DNA of 64,000 nucleotides from Atrichornis clamosus (taxonomy: Eukaryota; Chordata; Aves; Passeriformes; Menuridae): assembly GCA_013400975.1 (NCBI GenBank), contig WBMZ01012704.1, forward strand, positions 62,001 through 126,000, in the 5' to 3' direction. The notes under the pieces are model-generated. The model was not told the origin of the DNA. It searched no databases and was given only the letters and a program-made list of their open reading frames with translations. The translations under genes were made by a program, and so were the position numbers. This document shows positions 13,587 to 27,600 of the stretch, piece after piece. Every line of letters begins with the position of its first letter. The first letter of the stretch is position 1.

Positions 13587-13607
13587 ATCATCATCATCAT
13601 CATCATC
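13587..13607. repeat. (ATC)7 microsatellite
   Basis: Seven perfect ATC units. They begin 13 bases after a splice-acceptor-like pyrimidine tract ending in AG at 13573-13574, and read as seven isoleucines in the frame open to 13763. Confidence 0.95.
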
Positions 13608-16600
13608 TACTCAAGTGTGGTATGCCAAGGCCCATTTCCCTTCCCCACACCAAAGATCGAGTGTGCTGGCCAAGCTTTGCAGAAGCCACAGATGCGAACT
13701 CTCTGGGAAGAAGGATACCCTGTCACCCTGCTAGCTCTAACGTGCCTCTCTGAGATGCACTGAGCATGTACCACAAGCTGTTTGAAGTCTGCCTGCATGC
13801 CAACTTTGGCCATATTTCCTTAGTCTTTGGCCTATAATATACAGTGCAATATCTTGACTCTTCTTTTGTGCCTGTTCCTCATTAAGCAAACCACATATTA
13901 TCATAACAAGCAACCCTCCCAGCCATCATTATTCCAGCCATTAGGTCTTTTTCAGCCTCTTCATTACTCAGTCACACAGATTTGCCTTATGACTACATTT
14001 ATTACTCTTACTTTGACCCATAAAAACACGCAGTATGTGATGATGGCTAAGTCGTCATTATCCCCAAAATTATTGTCTTTAAATATATGGAGTCTTTCAA
14101 CATCCATATACAGTCCTCACTCTGCAATTCACTTCCTGCAATAATTTTTACAAGTTTGTCTTTTCATTTCATATATATAAATTTTTGTATTAAATCTGAA
14201 CAAAGTTAATAATCCTGAAAATATTCAAAATCGAAAAGCACTATAGTTTTAAAGCAGGAAAAATGTTAAATAACCCTTTTGAAAGTGTGTATTAATCTCC
14301 ATTTGCATAGATTCTGAACTTCAACACTTGCCTTTATTTTCATTAGGGCAAAATTGGTTCCTGACCATAAACCCAACAATAAGTTGAATATATAATGTAC
14401 ATAAAGACTCCTAGCATTTAAACAAGTTGGACTGCTATAGTTCTTTCTCACAGTTTTTGCAGGTCTGCTTCTATGCCCATGCCCATCTTGTCCCACTTTA
14501 GTTCAGCAGCACTCAGAGGGGAGGAGGAAGTGGGACTGAAATGCAGGTGCTTGTCACGTCCCACACCCTGCTCAAACACAGAATCCAAGTGTACCAGCCC
14601 CGAAGATTTTTGGGCTAAAAGGGCAGGAGAGGCAGAGTGAAGGAGCAGAGAGAGGCTCAGAGGAGCCATAGCAGCAACCTGACATGCTGAGCAGCTCAAT
14701 GGCTTGGTCAGGTTTAGCTGCCTTGTTCCCTTGTACTACAATGCTAACCAGGCTTGATTTCACAAAGATTCATCCTGTGAAGCTCCTAGTTCAGGACAGA
14801 GTGGAAATAATAATATCTTTGACTGAGACTGCTGGGGGTTTTGCTTCTTCATGGTCTTGTCATTCTTGCTCTTCCTTTTCTGTTCTAATAAGAGCAAGTG
14901 TTCTCCCCTTTCCTTTCTCTTTGCTTGCTGTTCATTTCTTTCCTTCTCATTTAGCACTGCAAGAAAAAAGGAAAAGAAACCTTTCTTATTTAAATTGCAA
15001 GAAAGATGTCTGAGCAGTATTTTGTACAAGGAAGTCAGTTCTTGTTTTCATCTTCCTGAGAGTTGTGCCACATTCCTGGACACCTGATGGTGTCCTTCTT
15101 TTCATGGGGTTCATTGGCATCCTTCATGAGGCAACATGCTGCTGGCCTGACCATGTCCCTGAGCTTTGCATGCCCTTGTGAACCTGAGCTTCTCCTATGG
15201 GGTCTGGTGTCACTTTGTGCTGTCCCAGGACTCCGCAGGCCTTTTCATCTTTGTTTTTAACAGCTTTGACTTCAGTGAGCTACAGTTGGAAAGAAATGGC
15301 CTGGTGCCCAGGAGCAGTGTAACAGAGCATTTAAGCGGGAGCTTAGCAAAGGTCCTGCTGAGTGAGGTTACTCTCATGTTCTGTCTCAGATGGAGAGAAG
15401 AAGACTGAACTCCTGAGCTCATGCCTTCCCACCTACACTCCTTACTTAAGGCCGAACTGCTACTAGGAACCTCTCAGTTTTTCAAAACCTTTTCACTCTG
15501 GTTCTATGTGCATCACTTTCAGAGGTCTGCAGTCTGCTTTTAGGAATCACACAACTAATGTTTAAATTCATGGTAATGACATCTCTTCTTATGCTTCCAG
15601 TTCTAATCCTTCACACCTTACCCTCCTTTACTATCTTCATTACCCACTGTCCCATACTGAGTAGGCTCAAACTATTGTGATTTTTAGGAGAACAAACCTT
15701 TTAAGTATGTGGAGCACTCTGTCTTTCCTTTATGACATTGCAAAGTGCCATGGACACAGATATTTAGATCTAAAAAGACTCAATTTATATTAAGCAAATG
15801 ATACTACTGGGCTGTCCTTGCTTTTACTCCTACTAATTTTAGTTCAAAGTCTCTTCCAATACAGTACAGATACACCTTTGCCAAATAAAAGGATTCCACT
15901 TGGTAACTGGCACTTAGGAGGGGAAATAGAAAAATGGCAGCAGACCTTGTCGTTCAGAGAGTTACCACAATGACTTCCGAGTCTTTGTACCCCTGAAAAT
16001 GACTATTTTAAGCTGAAACTTAGCAGTTTGAAGAGAGAAATGAAGCATTTGCCTTGAGGTGCATTCTGGAAGTGGAGAAGAGGCATTTCACAGATATGTT
16101 TCTCAGCCCATAGTGTAATAGCACAGCCCAAGAAATCAGACTTAGATTTGCACAGAGAAGGCTATTCCCAGATCAAAGTGCTACTTTGGATATGTTCAGC
16201 TCATCTGGGATGGTATGTTGGCCAGCTAGCAAGGGCACTTAAAATGTTGGTACCTCCTAAACCACTTGTCCTGAAGGAAGGGACTCTTTAGGTACAAACG
16301 TTGCCACCACTGCTGCAGTGAAATCTCCTTCTATAAAGTATCTAAACAGGCACCCAGAGCACGATCCGTTCTGTGCATTTGATTTAGCCAACACTCTCTC
16401 TCTATGAATTTGTGTGCTTAAAGGGAAACCTTGATATAAAAAAGAAGTAAAAAATCCATACTACTTCAAGAAACTCACAGCCCTTAAAATTAGGTTTGCC
16501 TGAACAGGCAGCAGTCAGAAAAAAATGCCCTTGCCTCCTCTTTTGTCCTTGCGTAGCCTCTTCCATCTTCTCTGCTCTTTTTGTCTGGGCCCTTCCTGAA

Positions 16601-17080
16601 GCTTTTCTGAATCATGTGTTATTGCATTTGACATTTTGGGTCTTGGGCTGCGTCACTGATCACATAGAGAGGAATTCAACAGCCTGGCTCCCAGGCTAGG
16701 CTGCTGTTACCTGAGGTGACTGCTGTACCCTGAATCCAGCATTGCTCTACTTTTTCCCGTGTTTGAACTACAGTCCCAAACAAGAACCTAGAACACATCA
16801 TTTAGCATCATACAACCAGTGATAAGCTTCAGCTTCTCATCTGAATTTGTATTTTGGCCCTGTAGTTCACTTCTAGGCACTTTCAAAAAGTTCTTGCATA
16901 TTTCTGTGGTGTGCAGGAGCATTTGAAGATTTGTGTTTTCTGAGTGGCATTTTCATATAATTATTGCTAAAAATTAGCTCCAAGAAGATGTTGGCATTTC
17001 CACTGCAATAAAAACTTGGGCTAGTTTTTCTTGCACATGGAATGATTTATTTCCCTTTCTCTTTTGAAACTCTGATTTAC
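13608..17080. other. No gene recognised
   Basis: Overlapping short frames on both strands (up to 109 codons near 14684-15013) show no family resemblance. Pyrimidine-rich sequence near 14850-14960 and purine-rich sequence near 14960-14985 account for several of them. No mobile elements were seen. Confidence 0.55.
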
Positions 17081-17081
17081 A

Positions 17082-17150
17082 GTTAAACTGGGGATCGCAC
17101 CAGAATTTGGTTAGCCGGAAGCGAGCCCCGTGTAGACGGGGTTTTTTTCC
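17082..17150 (+). other. CpG-containing hairpin followed by T7
   Basis: A 7-bp stem, GCCCCGT (17125-17131) with ACGGGGT (17136-17142), closes a GTAG loop. The outer pair is a G-T wobble. A run of seven T (17142-17148) begins with the last stem base. Five CpG fall within about 50 bases (17096-17138), in surroundings with almost none. A run of four or more T is the RNA polymerase III stop signal, so a small Pol III transcript is possible. I cannot identify convincing A and B boxes, and it matches no tRNA, Y, vault, 7SK or U6 RNA I know. It may instead be a conserved element or chance. Confidence 0.25.
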
Positions 17151-20100
17151 TTATTTGTTGCTCAGTTACAGCCACTACTGTCTTTATAAACAACCCGGGT
17201 ACAGACTGCTTTAATATTCTGACAGCTCAGTGTTGATCTCAAGCTGCAAGAAGAATGCCATTTGTGGTTTTTGTTTTAATATTTATTTGGAGGTATATCA
17301 ATTAGAAAATCTATGGTTAAAGTCTGTAGGGATTTCCTGTGGCTTCACATTGGAATGTTACCTTAGATTTCCTAAGAAATCTATAGTATTTATTTAGTGG
17401 CTTGCTGTTATTTATCCTGCAATGAATTTAGTACAAAGTGGCCTAAGAGGGAAAGCAGTTGTCAGTCTATTTGGCTTCAAGTTTGCAGTGTAACAATTGA
17501 GGAAGGTATATTTTCTATAATTTTCTTGAGAGCCTTTTGAACTCAGCATGGATATTTTTTTGTGACATAAAATCTTGAAACTGGGCCTTCATAGAATACC
17601 TCAGTCTAATGCTATTCTTCAACATATAATGAGTGTTGCAATCAACACCGACATCAGAAAAATTGCTGCACTTATTTCAACATGCTAACAGCTGGGATTT
17701 TTCTATCTGCCAGAATTAGACCTTTGTTAGTGTTGTGCATCTACAGGTGCGAAGGACTCACAAAGAAGGGGGAATTGTCAGGCCAGTGAATCAATCTGAG
17801 TCATACAGAAGAACAATCTTTCAGTGTCACCGACAAATTCAGCTGCTCACTCCATGAAGCTGAAATCCATGACATAGTTCATTTTTCAGCTGTTGAGCAC
17901 ATTCACATAATGTAGCTCATTCACTGTGTGTTGCCTACTTCACGTATGAATGTGCATTCACTTGAAAAGACCATGAATACCCTTAGGTTTACAACACAGA
18001 TATTGTAGTGTGGTACATTCAGCTTATCTACATAGCTCTAGGACTTGTGTGGCAGTATGAATTAATCAGAAGTAGAATGGTTTCCAACTTGAAAAGATAC
18101 CAAAATTCTGTTAAGAAGATTTACACAGTTTTAGTCATTAAAAAAAAAAAAAAGAAATCAGAATTCTTATATAGAATCTTGGTTGTTGCAAATTTCCTCC
18201 AAACCAAAGCTGAAGAAGAACCCTCTTTTTCCCCATCTAGAAAATAAACAGAAAAGAAATCCTAAAAAAATGTGTAAACAAACGTATTAATATATTAGAG
18301 ATGCTCTCGTAGCAGCAATTGCCTGAGGATACAGGGAAGGCAAGGCTGGTAGGTGGAATGAATACTTAATACACTTACATAAAGTATGACATCTACCTAC
18401 AGAAGGTTACCTTGATATTATTTTGTGTTTCTCTTCATCACTAACTTTAACACATATTTATCTCTAGAGTGAAAGGGTGCATGTCATCTGAAAGGAAATC
18501 TTGCCATTTTCTGGTTAAAATGCAAGAACACTGTAATATTATCCCTCTTTTGCAACTAGATAGGCCTACTGTGTTTCCTCAGATCTGTCTTCATGCCAAA
18601 ATAATCCTTAATCAATGTATTAAGTGCTGTGAGGGCAGAGTTAACACTTGGCTGTCTTCACAGTTGGTAGAGAGAGGAAACCCTTGCATTTTCAGGTACT
18701 GCATCCTATGCATTTACAGCGGTGGTCCAGAACAGATCAGTTTCAGGTACAGGGAAATCACCCTGGTCTGGGCCCTGGCCAGACCAGGACCTGCTCTAAA
18801 GCCAAAAAAACCAGAAACACTCTGTATGGCACTAAAGATCTACAGACTCTTCTATTTCCTCCACATCCCACTATTTCTACTGTAGTCACAAAACCTTTCC
18901 TGACAGGCTCTTCTGCCTCCAGTCCCGAAAGAGAATAGCCAATACAAATACACATCAACACCCCTGCCAGCAGGCAGAGAGACCCTGCTTTCCCTGTGAA
19001 GGGAGTAGGATGTGCAATCACAGCTTAACACAAACGTTCTGGTAGAGCAGATCCTTGCTCTTTGGACTAGAATACCTATTTGTCAAAACCTGACAGATTT
19101 TTAGTAAGTGGTATATCATTTTACTTCTACAAACCTTGATATTGTTCTGATGTGGCCAAAAAGAACAACGCACAGACCTGTGTAAAAATCCAAGACAAAA
19201 ACAAATTGTGAAAAAAACAGGAAAAAAAAAAGAAAAAAAAGTTTTAAAATGTGAAAGACAAGGAAGCATAGTTAGTTAAATTTCAGGACTTTTATTTTAT
19301 GATTCCCTTATGCTGTATGGGTGGAAGATAAAGTATGTGTGACTCTAAGCATTCCACTGGTACAATATACAGGGATCTGGACTGTTGCTTCTCAGTATGT
19401 GAGCACATAAGCATACAGGAGAACAACTATGGGGAAACATCACAAACCATCCATATTCCCTGCAACATCCTGAGAGATTCTAAGGGATCTATTAATCTAC
19501 AGGAATAAGCATTCTAGGACTTGCAGAAAAACCCCTACATCATTCTGAAGAACAAAGGTTAAAAGTTTGTTTTACTTGTTTGTAGAAAAATATTTTGCAA
19601 ATTCTAGTATTTGAATACTTACTCCCTGTATATCTCTACTCCTGTTTCTTTTCCTTTGAATTGTGCAACATCTGTCATAGCTCAGTTGTGTTTACTGCTG
19701 GACTGGTAGTTGGAAACCATGTGAGACACCTTGGGCACCTCAAATGTCATTAGAAACCTGTGTCGAGGCAATTCAGTTGAGCCCTAAGCACTGCTATTAG
19801 AAGGAGCTGAAGAGGCCTCTGGACTTCATTGTCTGTATCGTTAGGTCTCCATCGCGTACAGCAGGGTGCAGGCACTAACACTTTGCCACTTCAGTGGAGG
19901 AGTTCAGAGATGCCCAAGCCCAGCTGCAATCTGGATGGCAGGGCTTTGCAGGGCAGTTCCTCTCGTGGAGAAAAGAGGCATGGGAGCTTCCAAACAGAGG
20001 TATTAAACTTGGGGAAAAACACAGGGCTTATCTGAGAAGAGAGGAGGCATATTAAGAATCATGCCTAGGACAATCTGACTGGCTCTGTGGAGGAATTTAG

Positions 20101-21410
20101 CTCTTTTTCTGTGGGCTGAGGTATTTCTATCAGAGCCACAAACACATTTGTCTCAGTGCAAGATTATAAAGATATTCAAATTATGGAAAAACACCCTTGG
20201 TAGTTAGCCACCTCTCCAGTAATGTGGTCTGGAGGGCCAGGAATCCAAGTCCCACAAAGTGAATTGTCTGGGGGGATTCTGTTGATATCTTTTCATCTGG
20301 AGGAGGGGGCAAAAAGGAAAGCAAAATTCAGAGAACCGATGATGCTCAGGTCAAAAAGTACAGAGGACCTGGGCTAGAGTCCGTCATCCAGAAAGAATAT
20401 GGAGGTACTTCTGCAAGATCTTCATACTTTTTCATATCTCAGAGACAATGTTATTGGAATAGAGAGTAGCAGGTGGGACCTTTCATGACATATTTTCTAA
20501 AGAAATTAGAATGTGGTCTGTGCTATGGTGGGTCATCATTCTGGTCTCAGTAACACTAATGAGGAACTGCTGTGATCTCTGGCAGATAAGGGCTTTAGAA
20601 CAGACTTTAAAGGTAAGAACAATCAAAAATATGAAGAAGAATGAAAAATACAATTAAAAACCCCACAGGTTTATTAAAAGTATATTGTATGTGGTATCTT
20701 TTTTTGATGGGATTGATTTTTCAAACAAAGGAGATATATGTATTGATTCTATAAAGCTTATCATATTTTGTTGCATTGGAAACCATTAGTATAGATTAGC
20801 ATTGGGATAGGAAATGTAAGGTAGAAGAGGACAGATGAACAGAAGATCAGACTAGTGAAGAGAGAGCTGTTGCCTGGAGGGAAGTTATGACCAGAGGTTT
20901 TCAAGTTTTCCTCTTGGGGCTAATCTTGCTTACTGTTTACACAAATAAATTTGGTGCAAAGTGAGAGTGTGTTATTGAAATGCGCTAAAGACATTCAGGT
21001 ACAAGGGTTTAAATATCATGAAGAGAAAAAATTAATGACTTTACAGACTCCCATAATAGAAACGGAATTACATTCAAAAGCTTGAAAGGCAGGAATAATG
21101 TACATCCAGACAAATAACAAGATTTTCTGCTATAAACCAGGGAGACTGTGCAAAAGGACAAAGGAAGAAGAGTATTAGTTATCGTCTTGATTATGATAGG
21201 TTACCAATTTGATGAGGCTGTGAAAAGTGCAAATGCAATCCTTAAACATTAGTTTGTTTAGCAGAAATGGAGAAGTATTAATACCACTGCATTAGGCAGC
21301 AATGAGATATCATCTGTACTACTGTGTACAGTAGGAGAAGCAAGTTCAAGAAAAATTAATGTGAGCTGAAAGAGCGAAAGGCTAAAAGGCTATTGGGAAG
21401 GTTATGTATA
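17151..21410. other. No gene recognised
   Basis: AT-rich. A short perfect inverted repeat TAGATTTC/GAAATCTA lies near 17365-17385, and an A-rich run near 18140-18155. A 138-codon plus frame at 18469-18885 shows no recognisable domain. No retroelement was found. Confidence 0.5.
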
Positions 21411-21466
21411 AAGAATATATTAGGAATATATTTAGAATATATTAAAGAATATATTAAGAATATACA
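21411..21466. repeat. Short AT-rich tandem repeat
   Basis: Five imperfect copies of an AGAATATATT core at 21412, 21423, 21434, 21446 and 21457, spaced 11, 11, 12 and 11 bases. A local slippage repeat. Confidence 0.85.
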
Positions 21467-23076
21467 TAAAATGAATATGAGTGGAGTAGTCAGTACCATG
21501 TTTTTCTCTGTCTAAAGAAGACAAAGCTGGGGAATATATTGTCTGTACAGTAGCAAAGAACTGATTCAGAAAGAGCAGAAAAATAATGTTGCTGCAATAA
21601 CAGTAACAAATAAAATGACGATAAACTGCCACAATAATGTGACAAAGAAAAATATGGGACCTAGGATAATTTTGGGATTCCCTTTGACCTGTGCATTGCA
21701 AGTTGTCTTTACTTTGGTCCATCGTGCCAGGGAATTGCCAACATTCAATGCCACTGTGCTGCTTCTTCTGGCCCATAAGCAATCAAACCTGTTCTTTCAC
21801 ACTAGAAGAAGAAAAAGCAGAAAAAGCAGGTAGACATCACAAAACCAAGTAAGAACAGCATTAGTGGATGTGGTTCAGTAAAATGTCAGGGATATATGGA
21901 CAAATGGATGTGACTGCTCTATGTCAAGAAGCCGAACAAGTGGCTCCTGTAGGTGGGGTGGGGTGAAATGACATGAGAGATACCAAGAGATCCTGAGCAA
22001 ACCTCAAGGGATCTTGAGTTTTGATATCACCAGTGACCCAACAGAGCAATAAACAGACCTCCTGCCTTACAGAGCTGTGGAGGACAAATTTCAGTGGCTG
22101 ATGTTGCCGCAGAGCTTACAGGACTGGTCTCTGCTGACTGATGAAAGGCCAGGACAGGCATGGAAAGGCAAGACAAGGAAGGCAAATTCCTCTTTCTCAT
22201 GTTCTCTCATCCATGACAGATGATGCTTTCTGTATAGTGGTGTCTACAATCAGATATATTTAAGGCTAAGAAAATATATATATATAGTTCATGCTTTAAA
22301 GCATCAGAAGAAATATTCCTTTATCTTAGTACATCTATTGAGTAATCATCAACATCACAGATATGAGTGATATTATTCCTCTTAGTAAGTAAATAACTAG
22401 ATATAGGAAGAACTATTTGAATGAATCAAACAAAAGTGGAGGCTGTGGAGGTTTTGTGCAATCACCCTGAAATGGGAGCTGCCTGTTAGCCCTCCTCCTT
22501 CCTCGTATCAGAATTTCCCTGGATACCCTCTTGAGTATTTTGGTGTATTGCTTTTCACCTCTATCCTGCATGTGTAAAGCAGATCCCAAAAACTTCCCAG
22601 AGTTTTTCTCTTCCAGGGTACAGGGGGCCGAGAGACACACAAACTTGCTAGGGATCTCCCTGGCACTGAAAACTGCCTGAGGAGGAAACCAGGGATCACA
22701 GTTTGTTCTACATCCAAGGCTGCTCTTGACTATTGCTTCCTCTTTGGGTCATTTCCCAGGTGTATTTGCATCTTCCTTTCATATTTACATGCTATACACA
22801 GAATTGACGGCTAGAGAGAAACTTCTGTCAGTTCTTCTCTAAGAAAACAAGGCCATGCTGCTTCCTACTCTGGGGAGAAGGAAAGGTGTTACTGGACCTA
22901 TTACTGGAGTTGCAGTACATAGGCAGACAGTAAAAAATGGGGGGGTGCATCTCTGGATGTCTGTGGTGTTTGCCTGCCACTAAGCAGTCAAAGTGGAGAA
23001 GGAGAAGGTACACCAAGCAGGTGACCTGGGACCAAAGGCAACCTACAATTTTCATGTTTCAGGAAAATTGCACGCA

Positions 23077-23121
23077 TTAAAAATAAAATAAAAAAAAAAA
23101 AGAAAAAGAAAAGAAAAGAAG
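23077..23121. repeat. A-rich simple repeat
   Basis: A-rich tract of AAAAT, a run of A, then AAAAG units. No cDNA-like sequence precedes it that would make it a retrocopy tail. Confidence 0.9.
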
Positions 23122-24552
23122 TCAGTATCATAGCAGAAGGAATAATTCCCAGTTCTTTGATAGACTGCATTTGTCAGCGCTTCCCAACACTGGCCTGATT
23201 CTGTACTTTTAGTATTGTTGGGAAAACTCCTGCTGACTTCACAAAACCCATAGCTTGTCTGGTGCTGAGTACAGCTGAACGCTCACACTCTGATTGCTCA
23301 TCCCATGCTGATACACTGCAGCTTCTCATCATATGATATTGCATTTCCCCAGGCTTATTGGGCAGCTTTTGGTGTGCCGAAAATGGTAATCTGTCAAGCA
23401 AGCAAAATACTGCATCCCTGAACATAACCTATGAGAATCAATCAACTGGGGAAAAGTCACGCTGAGTGGGAGGAAAGGGCAGGAAAAAGCATCTGGAGCG
23501 TATTTAAAACTCTAAACACTTTAATGTATATAATGACAGCACGTAGTACACATGGGACAAATCTTGCGGTAATCTTTCATGGGAAGTTCCCACTTACATC
23601 ACGTGCCCTGTGCCTGTAAGGTCACAGAGGCTGTCGCCTTCCCAGAGTTCCCAAGTTTTATATGTCTATACTATGTATACACATATATGTAGGATGATGC
23701 TTCCCAGGGGAGAGCATCTAGAGATGGTGGGAAAGCTTATGGGTTTTGGTGACCCTGAGAGTTATGCCAGTGGGGGAGGCTGACTCTTGACAGAGCTACT
23801 CAAGCCTCACATAGGAAGCTAAATTACAGAAATACAGAAAGCAGGCTCTCCTCAAAACCAGCTGATAAATAGGATGGCAGAGAACTCACTCACACAGCAA
23901 GACCCAGTAAAAAAGCTCTGTTAGAATTAAAAACACAGAAAAGGAGATAATATGTCACTTTTCTAGATAAAAAACATCAGCACCTTTACCAAACCTGGAT
24001 CAGATCCTACTTTTTTCTCCACCCATACTGCACAATGAAAACTCTGGAACATCACATGGCTTATTCTTTCTTTCCTTCTGGCAATGCTCAATTTTTTTCT
24101 ATATACACTGGGTTTAAAACCTCCAAACATGCAACCATGTACATTGACTTTATGTAAATTCTTTAGTTACTAATTACAACTGGAGACATATTTGGTATTT
24201 GTTATTTGATATACCATTATAGAGCTCTGGGTTTGCAACTTTTCTGTTTTCTCAGTGCATTGTGAGCATGTAGAAAAATGTGGAAGATAGATGTATGTGG
24301 GAAGTCACTAGGAAAGCTTGATTGATGTCCCTTGAGGATTTTCATATTCAAAAGCAAACATATGAGTGCATCCTGCCATCACACCAGAGTCATTCAGGAT
24401 GAATTTGCACCCTAAATTAAACCGCAAAGCGTTAAGACAAGAAAGCAATTTTGGGGTAGATAGTGTTCTCACTATGTTTTAGAATCACTTCTTGAGTTCT
24501 GTATACCCTGACTGTATAAAAATGCAAACATATGCACAAAACACATAATATA

Positions 24553-24607
24553 TCTGTGTACTTATATATGTGTGTGTATGTGTATATATGCATGTGTACA
24601 ATGTGTG
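24553..24607. repeat. Imperfect TG/TA dinucleotide tract
   Basis: Alternating TG and TA dinucleotides with interruptions. Low-complexity sequence without flanking structure. Confidence 0.8.
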
Positions 24608-27600
24608 GTTAGGAGCAGCCCAGTGGCAGAGAGGGAATTACCAGACATTCTGTGACCCCCTGGGGCCGACTGTGAAGCCCCTCAGCTTGACACTCGAGGC
24701 TATGGGGACACGCTGCTGTGTAAGTGACTGCCCAGCAGGTGCCTTTGAGATCAGCGGGTAGGAAGTTGGTTAAATAAATTGTCTGGGAGGCTCCTGCAGT
24801 CTTGCTGGGGAGCTCCAGGGAGAAGCCCTGACAAGAAAGCAAAATTGAAAAGTCAGCTGGTGGGGAGAAAAGCTTCCCAGTGTTTTGTGTATTTCTGTGG
24901 AAGGGTAATGATGTTGAAAGCAAGGAAATCAGGGACAAAATGTGGGCTGGCTGATGGGCTGAGCCTTTGAAAGCACTGATCATCAGCAGTCACCACAGGC
25001 ACTTTCAGCCAAATGCTGGGTCTGCCATGCCCCACACGGGATGTCCTTCAGGAAGGGTCTCAGGAGCAGGAGATACCCTCCTCATGTGGTTATCCCATCA
25101 GTCCAGGGAAACTGGCATCCAGGACAGTTCCGATGGCTGGGAACAGTCACATCTTTAAATCACAATCCAATCCCTTTTCCTCTTCCACCCGCAGAAGCAA
25201 TTTGATACAAATGTGTGTAAATGAAACATCTATGGATTTGTGTTGGGGATGTGCCAACTTGCTACACATTCAGATGCTGGAACTATCATTATATCTCTTG
25301 CAGATGTCCTCTGGCGGGATGTGGCCTGTAGGGATGTGGGACAGATTGTCCCAGTAGGGTCTGCAGGATGTGGCTCCCTGTCATCACACCCATATCAGTA
25401 TAAATTACCGTCATATCCTCAGGACAATGTGACAAATCCTTTACAGTGGCTGAGTCATCCTCAGGCTTTGCAAGGATTCCAGCTTCATTTTCAGTCTTGA
25501 ATATACAATCTATATTGTAACAGCATTATTTTTAAAAAAGTATGTAAGAACTCTACATGTTTGTTTAATGACCCATGAGAATTCCACCTTTGGGGGTGCA
25601 TAACTTCCAATATAATTGTATTTCTGCATTTATTGAGGTGGTTATCACACTAAAGACAATTAAACAGAAGTGTGTGTTCAGTTAAGACTGGTAGTCAGCC
25701 AGCTGGGCAGATAATCTCCTGATACTCCACACTTTAAGGGGAAATCCTGTAGTGCAATTGGTCTGTCTGCAAAGCCCATCATTGTCTCAAAATACTTGTG
25801 CAACCTCAGCTACTCCAATCAGTCTGGCCCCATTAAAGTATATTTCTATTGCCAGGCTAACTTACCTTTCTGTGCACTTCACAATTACTTCCCATTCCAA
25901 GGACTTAATCAAAACTGGGAAATCAGGCCTTGCAGCAAAGTGAAGGAAATTTTGAATCTGAATTTTACAGGTGTAAAAATAAAAGTCATCTGCGTCAAAA
26001 GTCAAGATTGCTGCAGAGTCTCCTTATCAAATCACAGGCTATAATTCCTTCTCTGCTTTTAAAAACATAAATTAAATCCTATATGCACATGGAAAAAGAG
26101 GGGGGACAGTTTAGACAGGGCAGGGATAAACAGATATATTTCAGAGGACAGACTTCTAGGTAAATAGTATGAGATTGCTGCTGCCACAATACCAAAAGAA
26201 AAGAGATGGAAAAACCAGCTTGCCAGACTTTGAGAAGAGCAACCAAATTTCTTACCATAAAGCACAAGATACAATAGTACTTTGGACTAAGACATACAAC
26301 ACTTAAGCTTGGGCATGTGACCATGTGTGGATGTGTTTGTATATGTATAGGTACATGTGGTGTCTTCTCCATTCATAAAACATGAGCCATCTGCTTTATA
26401 TCTTGGAAAACAGGAGCAGATTCTCTTCCCCCACTGTCGTATAGCTGATGGAAGTGGCTTGGGAGATCTTCTGAATAACAAATAATGTTGATTATGAGCT
26501 TGCTGGTTCTAGCATGTGTTAAACACAGCAAAGACAAGCTCAGTGAATTCCTGTATGATTTTGCTTGCTTAGCTCCTGCACTCTCTCCATTGTGTATGAT
26601 TGTACTAGAGTATAAAGCAAGCTCCTGTGGCATATAATAAATGTAGAAAAATTACATCTACTAAGAGTCCCCACTCAGACAATGAGACAAAGAAAGAATT
26701 GAACTCTGCAAAAAAAAAAGGCACTATTAATAGAAATGGGGAATATATCAGGACTTGTTTACTTGATCACTGATAATTTGTGGGGCTCTTGAGTGTGGCA
26801 AGCCCCTGCTGGGGCCGAGCAAGCAGCATTCCCAAACGCATGCACAGTGGTGTTCTACCTTCAAAAACAACTAATGGATTGTAGTCAGTTCTCCATTCTT
26901 ACAAAGCCTAAATCTCCAATCAACCTTCCTCCTCCAAGCGAGCCTGGGCTTTCACCATGCTCCTCATGCAAACTGCATGAAGACTGTCCCACTTCCTTTT
27001 GCTGTTCCTGTGGTAGACATCCATCCGTGCAGTTCTTTGGCTGTGAGCATACAGCCAGTAAAACACTCATACACTTGTCCTGTTTACAAGCCCCTTTTTT
27101 TTGCCTTTCCTTCCTGTTTAATGTTTTCAGCTGCCAGGCATTCCTGGGTTTTGGCCATTCATCTGCTTTCCAGGATTGCTGCCCATACGACTGTTCCTCA
27201 TAGCCCTGTGGCATCACATCCTGAAGGAACACTGGTGCAAGACTGTTTCCCATTTGAGTAATCCCTTTGTTCAAGCAGGAAGGATGATTCCTCTCTGCCA
27301 TCCCTATCGGCTCTTCTCCAGTGACAAACTTGGAGTTTTATAGTATTTGTTACAATGATGAATTTTCAAGCAGAGACTATCAAGTAATGTAAATCAATAT
27401 GGCTTTGCTGGCTGCAGAAGAGCAATGCTGATTTACTTCAACCAGTGATGCATCCTTGTCTGTCTGCCATAAGAGACCACTTCTCTCAGAAGCAAATTAA
27501 ATATAGTAGGTTAACAAGTGGTTGGGCAACTTGCTGGATTGCACCTTTTATTTCTCTTCCTGTTATTTTTGTCATTATCCTTGTATTCCCCATAAGGTTT

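Noticed and set aside
18469..18885. 138-codon plus frame
   Set aside because: Overlapped by another frame and without any family motif.
21948..22072. TGTAGG...TTACA ends around an AATAAA, considered as a short LTR
   Set aside because: Only about 125 bp, no target duplication and no promoter element.
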